Source: Anaplasma phagocytophilum str. Webster (GTDB lineage Bacteria; Pseudomonadota; Alphaproteobacteria; Rickettsiales; Anaplasmataceae). From it: a stretch of DNA of 64,000 nucleotides. How positions within the stretch are numbered: position 1 is the stretch's first letter; the number at the start of each line of letters is the position of its first letter. Under the pieces are notes generated by a model, which saw nothing but the letters and a program-made list of their open reading frames with translations, was not told where the DNA came from and did not search any database. The stretch lies in the NCBI RefSeq assembly GCF_000964685.1, contig NZ_LANS01000001.1, positions 806,001 to 870,000 of the forward strand, in the 5' to 3' direction. The position numbers and the translations under genes are program-made. Shown here one piece after another: positions 38,165 through 47,690 of the stretch.

Positions 38165-39511
38165 ATGTCAGAAGGTGTCATGGAAAGAGAAGAGTCTGTA
38201 GTAGCAGAAGAGGCGACAGGGAGTGGCAGCGAAGAAGGAAGAATCCTGAACCTATGTGAGCTGAAGAGAAAAAGCACAGGGGAGCTACTAGCAATAGCGG
38301 AGGAGCTAGGTGTAGTAAGCAACGGCAGGATGCTGAAGCAAGAGATAATATTCCAGCTGATGAAGAGAGTAATCAGCGAAGGAGGAGTGGCAATAGGTGG
38401 TGGTGTAGTAGAAACATTGCCGGATGGATTTGGATTTTTGAGATCAGCAGAAGCAAATTACGCGGCAAGTAGCGATGACATCTACATATCGGCTGGTCAG
38501 ATAAAGAAATTTAACTTGAGAACGGGTGACATAGTAAGTGGTGAGATACGTGCACCTGGAGATAAGGAAAGGTATTTTACCTTAGTCAAGGCGTACAGCA
38601 TAAACTACACGGAGATAGGTAAGCTACAGAGGTATGTACACTTTGACGATCTGATTCCAGTATACCCAGAAGATAGAATATTGCTCGAGTGCAATAAGGG
38701 TGCTGGGAACGAGAAGAAAGATATAAGCATGCGTGCTATAGACATAATAGCGCCACTAGGAAAGGGGCAACGTGCGCTAATAGTAGCACCTCCAAGGGTT
38801 GGTAAGACTGTAATCTTGCAGCAAATCGCGCACTCTATAGCTGTAAACCACCCCAACATGGAACTGATAGTGCTTTTGATAGGTGAAAGGCCAGAAGAAG
38901 TCACGGATATGTTGAGGTCAGTAAAGGGAGAAGTTGTAAGTTCTACATTTGATGAGCCTGCGTACCGGCACGTACAGTTGGCAGAGATAGTGATAGAAAG
39001 AGCTAAGAGGATGGTAGAGCATAAGAAGGAGGTGGTAATCCTTTTAGACTCTATAACAAGATTAGCTAGGGCATATAATGAGGTTATGCCATCATCAGGA
39101 AAGGTGCTTACAGGTGGGGTAGATTCTAATGCGCTACAGAGGCCTAAGAGGTTTTTTGGAGCAGCTAGGAATATAGAGAATGGGGGATCGCTCACGATAA
39201 TAGCGACTGCTCTAATAGAGACGGGATCGAAAATGGATGAAGTGATTTTCGAGGAGTTCAAGGGTACAGGAAACTGCGAGATAATACTTGATCGGAAGAT
39301 AGCAGATAAGAGAATCTACCCAGCGATAGATATATCTAAGTCTGGAACAAGAAAGGAAGACATGCTGATAGAATCAGCGCTTCTGAAGAAGGTATGGTTA
39401 CTGAGAAGGTTGTTATCAGCCATGGGTCCAGTTGAGGCTATGGAGTTTCTGAGAGACAAGCTTAGCATGGCTAAGGATAACAACGACTTTTTTGAAATGA
39501 TGAATAGCTAA
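38165..39511 (+). CDS. rho: Transcription termination factor Rho
   Basis: Hexameric RNA helicase that ends transcription. Residues 25-75 carry the Rho N-terminal helical domain ([18 protein letters not shown]). An OB-fold RNA-binding domain follows ([37 protein letters not shown]). The ATPase core has Walker [14 protein letters not shown], Walker [15 protein letters not shown] and [13 protein letters not shown]. Start: ATG 38165 with AAGAGAG upstream is preferred; a GTG at 38150 is possible. Codon use is A-rich at third positions compared with the T-rich plus-strand genes at 7-15 kb. Duplicated rho loci near large inversions have been reported in related Anaplasmataceae; only one copy is in this window. 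Confidence 0.96.
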   Translation: MSEGVMEREESVVAEEATGSGSEEGRILNLCELKRKSTGELLAIAEELGVVSNGRMLKQEIIFQLMKRVISEGGVAIGGGVVETLPDGFGFLRSAEANYAASSDDIYISAGQIKKFNLRTGDIVSGEIRAPGDKERYFTLVKAYSINYTEIGKLQRYVHFDDLIPVYPEDRILLECNKGAGNEKKDISMRAIDIIAPLGKGQRALIVAPPRVGKTVILQQIAHSIAVNHPNMELIVLLIGERPEEVTDMLRSVKGEVVSSTFDEPAYRHVQLAEIVIERAKRMVEHKKEVVILLDSITRLARAYNEVMPSSGKVLTGGVDSNALQRPKRFFGAARNIENGGSLTIIATALIETGSKMDEVIFEEFKGTGNCEIILDRKIADKRIYPAIDISKSGTRKEDMLIESALLKKVWLLRRLLSAMGPVEAMEFLRDKLSMAKDNNDFFEMMNS

Positions 39512-39540
39512 CGGTTATCTGTACGGGTACGATTAGGCGT

Positions 39541-39561
39541 AACGATGGCTGCAGCATCGTT
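39541..39561. terminator. Hairpin between convergent rho and lpdA
   Basis: AACGATG (39541-39547) and CATCGTT (39555-39561) form a 7-base stem with loop GCTGCAG, centred between the two stop codons. Position suggests a shared bidirectional terminator. Confidence 0.5.
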
Positions 39562-39593
39562 TGGTGTCTACACCTAGGAAAGACTGGGTATGG

Positions 39594-41009
39594 TTAACTA
39601 TCCAGAGGTTCGTTCCAAGCGGAGAGTATGGCAGAGTGCATCATTTCAGAGAGTGTGGGGTGAGGGAATATGGTATGAGCTATATCGAGATCTGTAGCCT
39701 CAAGCTGACGCCCTACTATGTATCCGTTGATCATCTCTGTAACTTCACTTCCGAGCATGTGAGCTCCGAGTAGTTCTCCAGTCTTGGAGCACAGAATAAC
39801 CTTTACGAAACCCTCAGATTCCCCAGAGGCAATGGCTTTACCGTTGCAGCTAGCGCGTGAGATACCAACTTTTATCTCTAGGCCTTGGGCTTTAGCGGCA
39901 TCTTCAGTCAATCCCACGCTAGCGATCTGAGGAATCGAATAAATGCAGCTGGGTATATTATTTTTATGTAGAGTGGAGGGTGCTGTTGATATACGACCGT
40001 CTTTTTTAGCAATACCCTCAACACAAATCACAGCTTCGTGACTAGCTTTGTGAGCTAAACATGGAGGCCCTGCTACATCTCCGATGGCGTATATTCCGGG
40101 CTCTGATGTTTGGCACATACCGTCTGTGATGATAAAGCCCCCCTTATCGAGCTGTACTTTAGTATCCTCCAAGCCTAGGTTTCCGGAATTAGGCAAAATA
40201 CCTATGGCGCAAATTACCCTTTCAAAAGAAGAAGTTACAGTATCTTTTGTGCCACTGTTGACGATCTGAGCTGTAATGGAAGAAGCACTCTGGACTAAAT
40301 CCATAACTGAGCAAGCAGTAAATATATCTACTCCCTGGTTTTTCAATATCTCATGCATAGACAACGATATGTCACGATCTTCCAATGGCAGAATTCTATC
40401 TTGCATTTCTACAATGGTAACTTTACTACCAAGGGTGCTGTAGAAACTGGCAAACTCAATACCAATTGCGCCACTACCAATGATCAAGAGAGATTTAGGC
40501 AACGTTTCAGGGAGCATGGCATCTTTGGAGGACCAAAGCAATTTTGTATCTAAATTGGTAGCAATTCTTGGCCTTCCACCGGTGGCAAGTATTATATGTT
40601 TAGCCGAGAGGGCACTTTTTACTCCGTCATTATCAACATGAATCTCTCCTTTACCGGCAATACGCGCGCATCCTTTATACACCTTAACGCCGTTCTTTTT
40701 CATGAGCATAGATACACCGCAGCTCAGCTTAGCCACAGCGTCTCTAGAGTGTGCCACGATTGACTGAATGTCTACCTCTACATCTCCCGTAATTTTAATA
40801 CCAAAGGAACTAGCAGACAGGATCTTTTTGTACAGTTGGGCAGATTTGAGCAAAGCCTTTGTGGGAATGCAACCCCAATTTAGGCACACGCCTCCCAGGT
40901 TGTCTTCACGCTCCACTATAGCCACGTTATATCCGAGCTGCGCTGCGCGAATAGCAGCTATATATCCTCCAGGTCCACTCCCGATTATTACTACTTCGTA
41001 CTTGTCCAT
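39594..41009 (-). CDS. lpdA: Dihydrolipoamide dehydrogenase (E3)
   Basis: FAD enzyme that reoxidises lipoamide in pyruvate and 2-oxoglutarate dehydrogenases. The start at 41009 is chosen because MDKYEVVIIGSGPGGYIAAI begins the FAD-binding Rossmann fold; an upstream extension of 37 residues is unlike the family. The redox disulfide is in GGVCLNWGCIPTKALL. The NAD domain has LLIIGSGAIGIEFASFY. The C-terminal dimer domain contains the active-site His and Glu in AHTIFPHPTLSEMM. Length is 471 residues, normal. It is convergent with rho. Confidence 0.97.
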   Translation of the reverse strand: MDKYEVVIIGSGPGGYIAAIRAAQLGYNVAIVEREDNLGGVCLNWGCIPTKALLKSAQLYKKILSASSFGIKITGDVEVDIQSIVAHSRDAVAKLSCGVSMLMKKNGVKVYKGCARIAGKGEIHVDNDGVKSALSAKHIILATGGRPRIATNLDTKLLWSSKDAMLPETLPKSLLIIGSGAIGIEFASFYSTLGSKVTIVEMQDRILPLEDRDISLSMHEILKNQGVDIFTACSVMDLVQSASSITAQIVNSGTKDTVTSSFERVICAIGILPNSGNLGLEDTKVQLDKGGFIITDGMCQTSEPGIYAIGDVAGPPCLAHKASHEAVICVEGIAKKDGRISTAPSTLHKNNIPSCIYSIPQIASVGLTEDAAKAQGLEIKVGISRASCNGKAIASGESEGFVKVILCSKTGELLGAHMLGSEVTEMINGYIVGRQLEATDLDIAHTIFPHPTLSEMMHSAILSAWNEPLDS

Positions 41010-41153
41010 GTGAGCACACAATACACACAATCGGGCATGATATTTAAAATTACCGAAATTGGCAACGTAATTTTGCCAGTTTTCACGAGCGCACTCAAAA
41101 CAATATAGCAAATACCCCACTATCGCATAAATGGTAAAAAATTTTTATAAACG

Positions 41154-41183
41154 TTGCAAGTAATATAGTAAAGATATTAATAT
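41154..41183 (+). promoter_or_regulatory. Possible promoter of the 813-residue membrane protein gene
   Basis: TTGCAA (41154-41159) and TAATAT (41178-41183), each matching 4 of 6 consensus bases, are spaced by 18 bases and lie about 32 bases before the ATG. The match is weak. Confidence 0.3.
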
Positions 41184-41214
41184 GACGCAGTCAAAATTAT
41201 TAAATTCTTAAATT

Positions 41215-43656
41215 ATGCGAGTATTCAAAAAATTGCAAGATTGGGCTGGTGAGATAGCTGCTGGATTAGGAAGTGTGGTAGCTTACGTGCAAAACTCTGT
41301 TGCTGATAAGCAAAGGAGTGATACAGGGGATAGTAGTACGGAATATGATAGTGAAGGTAGCATTGAGTATGTTGCGGAAGAGTCTGAGCAGGATCAGGGG
41401 AGAATGCTCTATAGAAAGACAAAAGACTTTTTTGAAGAGCGAAAAGGCTTTTTCGATAAAAATGACTTCAGTTATGGCCGCGAAAATTCTGGAAGCATTG
41501 TAGACAAGATATACGGACGAAGTATGGGTATAGATCAGCCCAAAAATCCAGAGATATTTCAATGTTTGGTAGGGAATCAAACGAGATTTTGGTCTAGTGA
41601 GGATAAAGCTTTTTGTGTGCATTATCGTGAAAGTGCTCGGGGTTACGATATGTATTTGCACGTTTTTTATGGTGACAGTGCGATCTTATCGAAGGTCAAC
41701 AGTGCTCCGTTTTCGGCAGAGCATGTGGAACACTATGCGCCTGTTTACGCTGTTTTTGGATGTAATGCCGAATACAGGATTACTTTTGTTCATGTAGAGG
41801 ATCAAGGTATTTCGCCTTGGGAAGCGTCTTCGCGTAGGGTCAATACCCTGGTTCTCAGTCAATATGTAATAGGGATTGATGGTAATAATTCCTTGCTTGT
41901 GGAGGGACGAAGTTACAGATTTGGAGCTGGAGCTGGTGAAGAGTATCGCGCTCCTTTAGCTGTATTGCATGATGTAAGAGGAGACGTTCTTGTTACGGGG
42001 AAATCAAAAGGAGATAGTAGGCTATCTGCAACAGATCAGGGGTATTTTTTATGGCGCTTTTCTGCTGCCACGCTTCAGCCGGTTGTTCGTAGAAATAAAA
42101 TGTCGTCGGAAATACGGAGCTACCTATTCCGTAGATTTGGTGGTAGTTCTCTTGAGAGACCAGAGCATTTGGTGCTGTGGGATCAACAAGGGAGTGATCG
42201 TCTAGCTTTGACCTATATAGGTAGTTACATCGCTGTCGAGGATCGTGAATATTATCACCCGTATAAGGCTTTTGACGCCGTTTTTTTTCGTAATAAAGCG
42301 ACTGCGCGCCTTATGTCCTTGAGACAATGTCTGATAGGTACACATTTATGCAATATAGAGGCGCGAGGAGGAGTTGTACTGACTGCTAAAAAAATGAAAC
42401 TTATTTATGGGAGGGCTATTGGTGATCTGAGGTACATTTTCTATGTGACACGCAGCTTGGACACTTTGCGTATGGAGGAGCTTTCTGTAGCAATGCTAGG
42501 TGGAGGTACTTACACAGTACTCCAGGGTATTATACCAATGGGATTTTCTGCATCTTCTATTAATCTTAAAAGTGTGGATGGCATACATGTGGAGGTTATG
42601 CTTTTAGATACTGCTTCATTGCGCGCGAATGTGTATAGAATCGACCTAAGGCAATTAAATAGCAAAAAGGAGTGTCGTATAGATGCTTTTTCCATAAATT
42701 ATAGTAGTCTGGGTACACAGGAGATACTTGCAGTTATCAAAAGAGAGGTACACGAAGCGCTTAGCTCTGTGAAGGAATCTAGTGTTGTAATAATTGAAGA
42801 TGTACTGGCTGTTGAGGGTCCTAACTTAGTTTATAATACTCCTAGAATGTATTATTTTAAGTCAAGCATTGTAAAGCATAGCCATGCTGGAGTGAGGGAT
42901 TTTACGATAGGGGATCCTACGAATTGGATTACAATGGGTAATAGGCAAGGTATTGAGGAAAAAACCACGCAAGTGCGTGATTTGGTGCCTATAGGTACTA
43001 CAGGGGGTACGGGTAATCGTACTACAGTGCTCAGAGCTATAGAAGAAAGTCCTACTGTAGAGGTTTTGTCTTCTACAGATAGTGTGAATACACTTTTGGG
43101 TAAAAATGTGAGCATGGAGGTTGCGGCACTTAGCATGCAGGGTAACAACCATGCAAGCAGTATAACTGATGGTGTAGAGGAGATAGACGCTAATTCAGTT
43201 GTGCATCATACTACGGTACATTATGGAGTAGAGAATTCTTCAACTAATGGTTTGTTGAATTCTAGCGCAAATTCTGTAGATAACAGTTCGAGTATCAAGC
43301 GATATAATGAACAGGATGCATATTTTGGTGTCACTGAGGGGATAATCGTCTTAGGGGTATTAGGTATAATCATTGCGCTGATAGTGGCTGTATATGCTAT
43401 TGTTACGTATGTTAGGAGTCGGTCTACAGGTTATAATAGGGCAGATGTTGCAAGGAATACTCCAGAGAGTGGTCTTGCGGCGTCAAGTGAATATGTTGCC
43501 CTCGGTGATTATGGTGAACAAAGTGGTAGCGTGGGGCATTCTACTGTAGACGCTGCTGTCCCACCTGAAACACACGGCTGCACCACGGTTGGTTGCGTTT
43601 TATGTAAAGAAGTAGAAGCCACTAGTATGTTTTGTCAGACTACAAGTAAGCTTTAG
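41215..43656 (+). CDS. Large single-span membrane protein, Anaplasma-type, function unknown
   Basis: I do not recognise a named family. The 813-residue product begins with an amphipathic segment (FKKLQDWAGEIAAGLGSVVA), then an acidic low-complexity stretch (residues about 38-62). A large region to about 640 is rich in aromatic beta-type sequence and has no signal peptide. A Ser/Asn-rich linker follows (about 640-700: NSSTNGLLNSSANSVDNSSS). A single strong transmembrane helix lies at about 708-733 (GIIVLGVLGIIIALIVAVYA) and a tail of about 80 residues ends the protein. The tail contains EYVALGDYG, which fits the YxxPhi sorting pattern, and a CTTVGCVLCKE cysteine cluster. C-terminal anchoring with a long domain suggests a membrane-anchored or secreted host-interaction protein, which is speculative. 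It ends 78 bases before the next cluster. Confidence 0.75.
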   Translation: MRVFKKLQDWAGEIAAGLGSVVAYVQNSVADKQRSDTGDSSTEYDSEGSIEYVAEESEQDQGRMLYRKTKDFFEERKGFFDKNDFSYGRENSGSIVDKIYGRSMGIDQPKNPEIFQCLVGNQTRFWSSEDKAFCVHYRESARGYDMYLHVFYGDSAILSKVNSAPFSAEHVEHYAPVYAVFGCNAEYRITFVHVEDQGISPWEASSRRVNTLVLSQYVIGIDGNNSLLVEGRSYRFGAGAGEEYRAPLAVLHDVRGDVLVTGKSKGDSRLSATDQGYFLWRFSAATLQPVVRRNKMSSEIRSYLFRRFGGSSLERPEHLVLWDQQGSDRLALTYIGSYIAVEDREYYHPYKAFDAVFFRNKATARLMSLRQCLIGTHLCNIEARGGVVLTAKKMKLIYGRAIGDLRYIFYVTRSLDTLRMEELSVAMLGGGTYTVLQGIIPMGFSASSINLKSVDGIHVEVMLLDTASLRANVYRIDLRQLNSKKECRIDAFSINYSSLGTQEILAVIKREVHEALSSVKESSVVIIEDVLAVEGPNLVYNTPRMYYFKSSIVKHSHAGVRDFTIGDPTNWITMGNRQGIEEKTTQVRDLVPIGTTGGTGNRTTVLRAIEESPTVEVLSSTDSVNTLLGKNVSMEVAALSMQGNNHASSITDGVEEIDANSVVHHTTVHYGVENSSTNGLLNSSANSVDNSSSIKRYNEQDAYFGVTEGIIVLGVLGIIIALIVAVYAIVTYVRSRSTGYNRADVARNTPESGLAASSEYVALGDYGEQSGSVGHSTVDAAVPPETHGCTTVGCVLCKEVEATSMFCQTTSKL

Positions 43657-43734
43657 TCTACATTAATGTTTTTTACATACACTGCCGCTACGGGTTAAAT
43701 TTTGTCTTGTAGGTTGATGTTGCGGTGTGTGTAG

Positions 43735-45183
43735 ATGGGTTTTATGGGCCTGCGAGGAGGTGACAGCTCTGTTGTAATTTGTATAGGTGATAATGGTGCT
43801 GTTATAGTCAATATTGTTGGCGGTGTCATATGCGGTAAATATTTTGTTGATAGTGCGAAAGGGAGGGCATGGGAAGAGGTAAAGGAATGTATATTGGAAA
43901 ATAAGAGGTCATATATTTACTTAGTACTCGACCATTCCAGCCAGGTTTATGGGATGAGGGAATTACCTCCTACTTGTAAGTTATTACCACAATCGATGTG
44001 GAGGAATAGGCAAGGGGGTTTTGTAGACGTAAAGGGCTTCAAGACTTCCTTTTTTGTAGTTAATGCAGTAAAAAATGGGCAGTCTTTTGTCCGACATATG
44101 TTTGTCGAGAGCCGTATCGAAGATGGGCTTTTCGAGGATGTACTGAATTTTGTCACGCAGCATTCTTCCTCGTTTTTTCAAGGGGTCCTTCTATTTTCTC
44201 TAGAACTTGCTTACATTGCGCATGGTGTTGCAGCCCGAGAAGGTAATATCAAGGAATGGGTTGTTTTTCTTGCTTACACCAAGGTTGGGGATTTTAGGCT
44301 AATAGTACTGCGTAACGGTAAGCTGTTCGATGCAACTTCAATACGGGTAATGCAATCTGAGAGTGAGTTGCCAGATGTTGTAGCTGGAAAGGTATACCAT
44401 AGTATGCAGAATGCGGTATCAGAGATTTCCAGCATTTATGGTCCAGTTGCCCCGGAAGATATAGGGCTATATATGGTTGTATCTGGCTGCGTTAAGTCCT
44501 GTTTACTATCGTTTGACTTAAAGAAGGAGGATATCAATGTTTTTACACCATATGAATTAGGCAAGGTTTTAAAAATTCAAGATTGCGTCAGTGTTGGTAG
44601 TATGTGCTGTGATACAGTGCTTCTGTACGAGATGATGAAGAAACGGGAGTTCCAGCACATTATGCACACGAAAAAGACATTTGAGATGAGACGTGTGTCT
44701 TTGCTGAAGAAGTTTGCTATAGTGCCTACTGTCTATGCTATAGCGCTTCTAGCAGTTCTCTGCGTGTATGGTGGTATAAGTGTTTTAGAAACTAAGGACA
44801 TGAGATTATTACTCAACGACGAATCTGCTAAGCTTTTGGAGCGCTTAGAGAGTATACGTGGGGATCAGGAATTTGCTAGAATCCATGAGATGTATGATGT
44901 TGTGGATCTTTATAGATCGTTATCGAGTGTAGATAGATACCCGATGGTAAATTTATCTGTGTTAAGTAAAATGCCCAGGGACGGCTTTGAGTTTACGAGC
45001 TTTGATTGGAGTGTGACTGAGGATTTTGGGGTTACGATAGCGTTAGGAGTTTCAGTAAAGGGAGGAAAGATTAGGAATGTGGCTCACAAGCTTGATCATG
45101 TACTAGAGGGGTTTAGGGTGATAGAAGTTGCGCCAGTTGATGTAAAAACAGGAAACTTTATTATACGCTTAGAGCGAATATGA
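43735..45183 (+). CDS. GspL/PilM-PilN-like membrane protein
   Basis: A 482-residue protein with a cytoplasmic-looking N-terminal region (about 1-320), one membrane helix (about 330-355: AIVPTVYAIALLAVLCVYGG), then a coiled segment and a small alpha/beta C-terminal domain (about 370-482). The N-terminal part has an actin-like flavour: VVICIGDNGAVIVNIVGG, and VVFLAYTKVGDFRLIVLRNG recalls PilM and GspL ('VDIG...TRLxVFRNG'). This layout is that of GspL or a PilM-PilN fusion, the inner-membrane platform of type II secretion and type IV pili. The link is by architecture and weak motif likeness. Its C-terminal domain is duplicated at 9894-10247. The next gene starts one base after its stop. Confidence 0.7.
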   Translation: MGFMGLRGGDSSVVICIGDNGAVIVNIVGGVICGKYFVDSAKGRAWEEVKECILENKRSYIYLVLDHSSQVYGMRELPPTCKLLPQSMWRNRQGGFVDVKGFKTSFFVVNAVKNGQSFVRHMFVESRIEDGLFEDVLNFVTQHSSSFFQGVLLFSLELAYIAHGVAAREGNIKEWVVFLAYTKVGDFRLIVLRNGKLFDATSIRVMQSESELPDVVAGKVYHSMQNAVSEISSIYGPVAPEDIGLYMVVSGCVKSCLLSFDLKKEDINVFTPYELGKVLKIQDCVSVGSMCCDTVLLYEMMKKREFQHIMHTKKTFEMRRVSLLKKFAIVPTVYAIALLAVLCVYGGISVLETKDMRLLLNDESAKLLERLESIRGDQEFARIHEMYDVVDLYRSLSSVDRYPMVNLSVLSKMPRDGFEFTSFDWSVTEDFGVTIALGVSVKGGKIRNVAHKLDHVLEGFRVIEVAPVDVKTGNFIIRLERI

Positions 45184-45368
45184 AGTGCAAGAGGTATATG
45201 TGTTTAAGTACTATCTATTGCAAATCACAACTTTTGTTACTTTTTTGGGACTGGCGGTAGCGTTACAGCGGGTATATAGCATACAGAGCAAGCACAAAGA
45301 AGAGGTTGTGATTCTTACCAAAGATATATCAAAGATGAAGGCGGAGATTAACAATGCTCATAATCATG
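44830..45368. repeat. Source segment of the partial duplication at 9894-10434
   Basis: The two segments share continuous homology at an offset of 34,936 bases, shifting by 2 after an insertion near 10385. Differences are scattered substitutions, so the duplication is older than the 2.77-kb repeat. The intact genes are here. Confidence 0.85.
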
Positions 45369-45799
45369 AGATCAAGCTCAATAATAACTTTTCCGTATGG
45401 CGTGAATTGCACGATTCTCACGTATACGGGGGTAGTGAGGAGGTAGGCATAGAGAGCCTATTTTCTGAGTTATGCCATAAACACAGGATTTCTATGGAAG
45501 AGGTATCTGTATCTGAGTCAGTAGATGTGAGTGCGCAATATGAGAAGCAGTATATCAAAGTTGAGAAAAGTAGAGTGCGGATGAAATTTTCTGCGCTTAC
45601 GGACAAGCACGCTGTATTATTTATTCAGGCTGTTAGGTACGATGTACCGGGTTTTGTGGCGTTGAAGCATTTAAAAATCGTAAAAAAGAGAGAGGTTACT
45701 CAAGAGGTTATAGAAGCGAATAGCAGCGGAAGTATATTACCAACAGTGTCATGTCACGTTGAATTCGAGTTATACAAGATATCGGGTTGTCACGTATGA
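45185..45799 (+). CDS. PilO/GspM-like membrane protein
   Basis: This 204-residue product starts at GTG 45185, one base past the preceding stop. A short cytoplasmic tail precedes one membrane helix (residues about 8-26: YLLQITTFVTFLGLAVAL), then a coiled-coil (about 30-65: KHKEEVVILTKDISKMKAEI) and a C-terminal periplasmic domain with FSALTDKHAVLFIQAVRYDV. PilO and GspM proteins share exactly this layout (short N-tail, one span, coiled coil, ferredoxin-like end). The function is inferred from layout and gene order. The first ~60 codons have a decayed copy at 10249-10434. Confidence 0.65.
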   Translation: MQEVYVFKYYLLQITTFVTFLGLAVALQRVYSIQSKHKEEVVILTKDISKMKAEINNAHNHEIKLNNNFSVWRELHDSHVYGGSEEVGIESLFSELCHKHRISMEEVSVSESVDVSAQYEKQYIKVEKSRVRMKFSALTDKHAVLFIQAVRYDVPGFVALKHLKIVKKREVTQEVIEANSSGSILPTVSCHVEFELYKISGCHV

Positions 45800-46305
45800 G
45801 ATTAAAATCTATTCTTTACGTGTTATTTTCACTTGCACTAGCTTGCGCTGGGCATACTACTCTTGCTCAGGAATGCATAGGTTTAGCGCATGCTATTATG
45901 GACTGTTCCGCATATAAATGCGTCGCTGATCTTACAGGAGAGCGGGTACGCTATGAAGTTTTAGGCTCTAATGAGGAGGGAGTTTGCAAATATTCGGAGA
46001 GTGACGAGACAGGTTTTGCTTTATGCCGAGTCTCGCAAGAAGATTTCAGTCACATTTCTAACTACCTGGTGCAACTTTTTACAAAAAGTAGCAATGTGCG
46101 ATATCATGAAATCGCGCGTATGAAGGCAAGGACGTGTCGCTTTTACAGGGTGCGTGGCAATAGTTTCATTAAGCGAGATGAGGCGTTAAATGAGTCTGAT
46201 GTTCGTGCGATAGAGCGCGTTGTTGGCATGCGTATACGTAAAGAAGAGGTTGAAGGAGTACGTAGCATGTTTTTTGACGAAGAAGATCTTAAGAAGCTTG
46301 ATTGA
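45796..46305 (+). CDS. Secreted Cys-containing hypothetical protein in the GspL/PilO-like cluster
   Basis: A 169-residue product with a signal peptide (LKSILYVLFSLALACAGHTTLA/QE) and five cysteines after it, consistent with disulfides in the periplasm. It starts at ATG 45796 within the ATGA overlap with the preceding stop, a sign of translational coupling; a TTG 9 bases earlier is less likely. In pilus operons the third position is often taken by a periplasmic PilP partner, but I see no sequence signature of PilP. The C-terminal third is highly charged (VVGMRIRKEEVEGVRSMFFD). Confidence 0.75.
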   Translation: MRLKSILYVLFSLALACAGHTTLAQECIGLAHAIMDCSAYKCVADLTGERVRYEVLGSNEEGVCKYSESDETGFALCRVSQEDFSHISNYLVQLFTKSSNVRYHEIARMKARTCRFYRVRGNSFIKRDEALNESDVRAIERVVGMRIRKEEVEGVRSMFFDEEDLKKLD

Positions 46306-46394
46306 AAAAGAATCTGATGCTTGTTCTCTCTCGTCAATTATGTAATCCAAATTTTGGTTAATAACCCAGCCACTGCGGCCAATACTCCCAAAGT

Positions 46395-46960
46395 TAACCA
46401 TGCTTGAGGTAGAAGAAACCGCCCTTATTTCTACAACTTCTCCACCTTCAATAGTTTTAGCTAGTAACCCTGCTACTATGGTTTTTTCTTCAGAAGTGAG
46501 TTTTGTTAGGTCTGTAGCTACTGCGGTGGCGTTGTCGTTAGTTACAGGTGTCGGCCCTGCGCTCTTATCAGCCTTTCTAGTTGACGTAGGCCAATTATGG
46601 TTACCATCCTTCAGCGTTTCTCTAACAAAATCCCTGAAAACATTTTGTTCCGTGCTCTTGTTATCGTTACCGGTTCCGGCTGCCTTTCCACCACACAACG
46701 ATATCCTCGCGTCATTCGTATCACCCTCAGTTATTACAGCATACTTTCCTAAATTGCTCGTGGTTGTCCCTGGCTTCGCCACACAAATCTTATCATCGAT
46801 CTTAGAATGAGCAATTCCAAGAGCCTTAGCAAACTGGACGATGTCTTTACCGGAGGTTTTGGCAAGAGCAGCAGCAAGGTTATCAGTCTGTCCAGTAACA
46901 ACATCATAAGCTAACTCCTTAGCTAGTAGATATACTGTATCTGCTTCATACTCTCTAATA
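46395..46960 (-). pseudogene. p44: Silent p44/msp2 donor 7
   Basis: It has the 5' flank ([19 protein letters not shown] to [11 protein letters not shown]), an SKIDDKICVAKPGTTTS core with LCGGK and NHNWPTSTRK, and the 3' flank ending SSTSSMVN. Unrelated sequence then overlaps the 3' end of the convergent secreted-protein gene. No start codon. The frame is closed near the KGIRDSG position. Confidence 0.92.
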
Positions 46961-47051
46961 ATAGATCCTTAATAGCTTTATATAAAACTCTAGGTATCGA
47001 ATGATAAAGCTCCAGATCATCTGCTAATTATGATTTTTACACTGCCGAAAA

Positions 47052-47690
47052 CTAACCCTCTATACTGCACAACCTTATAATCTCAAATTCAGCATTAACC
47101 ACCACAGAAGTAGAAGAAACCGCCCTGATTTCTACAACTTCACCACCTTCAATAGTTTTAGCAAGCAACCCTGCTACTATGGTTTTTTCTTCGGTAGTGA
47201 GTTTTGTTAGGTCTTTAGCGACAGCTTTGGCGTTGTCGTTTTGTTCTGGTTTGGGTGCGGTGCCTGTAGACGTTGGCCAATTCTTACTACCATCTTTTAG
47301 AGTTTCTCTAACAAAGTCTCGCAATACCTGTTGTTCGGTGCTGTTGTTACTTGAGCTACCTGCAGGACCTGTGCCTCCACACAGTGCCACGTTAAATTTG
47401 TCTCTGGAGTTCACTACGTCGGATTCTGCAGCATACTTAGCATAATTATTCTGGTTTTGGCCAGACTTCGTCCTACAAATCTTCCCATCAATATCGGAAT
47501 GAGAAATCTCCACGGCCTTAGCAAACTGAACGATGTCCTTACCTGAGGTTTTGGCAAGAGCAGCAGCAAGGTTATCAGTCTGTCCAGTAACAACATCATA
47601 AGCTAACTCCTTAGCTAGTATATATACTGTATCTACTTCATACTCTCTAATAATACCCTTCCGCTATCCCTTATACACTTGGTCTTGTGT
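47052..47690 (-). pseudogene. p44: Silent p44/msp2 donor 8
   Basis: The 5' flank, the HSDIDGKICRTKSGQNQ core with ALCGGTG and SKNWPTSTGTA, and the 3' flank to SSTSVVVNA are present. The 3' end departs at AEFEIIRLC. Codon 5' of EVDTVY is broken by a frameshift. The core N-terminus resembles donor 3, suggesting shared segments. Confidence 0.92.

Noticed and set aside
38605-39261. 218-codon frame antisense to rho
   Set aside because: Shadow of the conserved Rho ATPase core.
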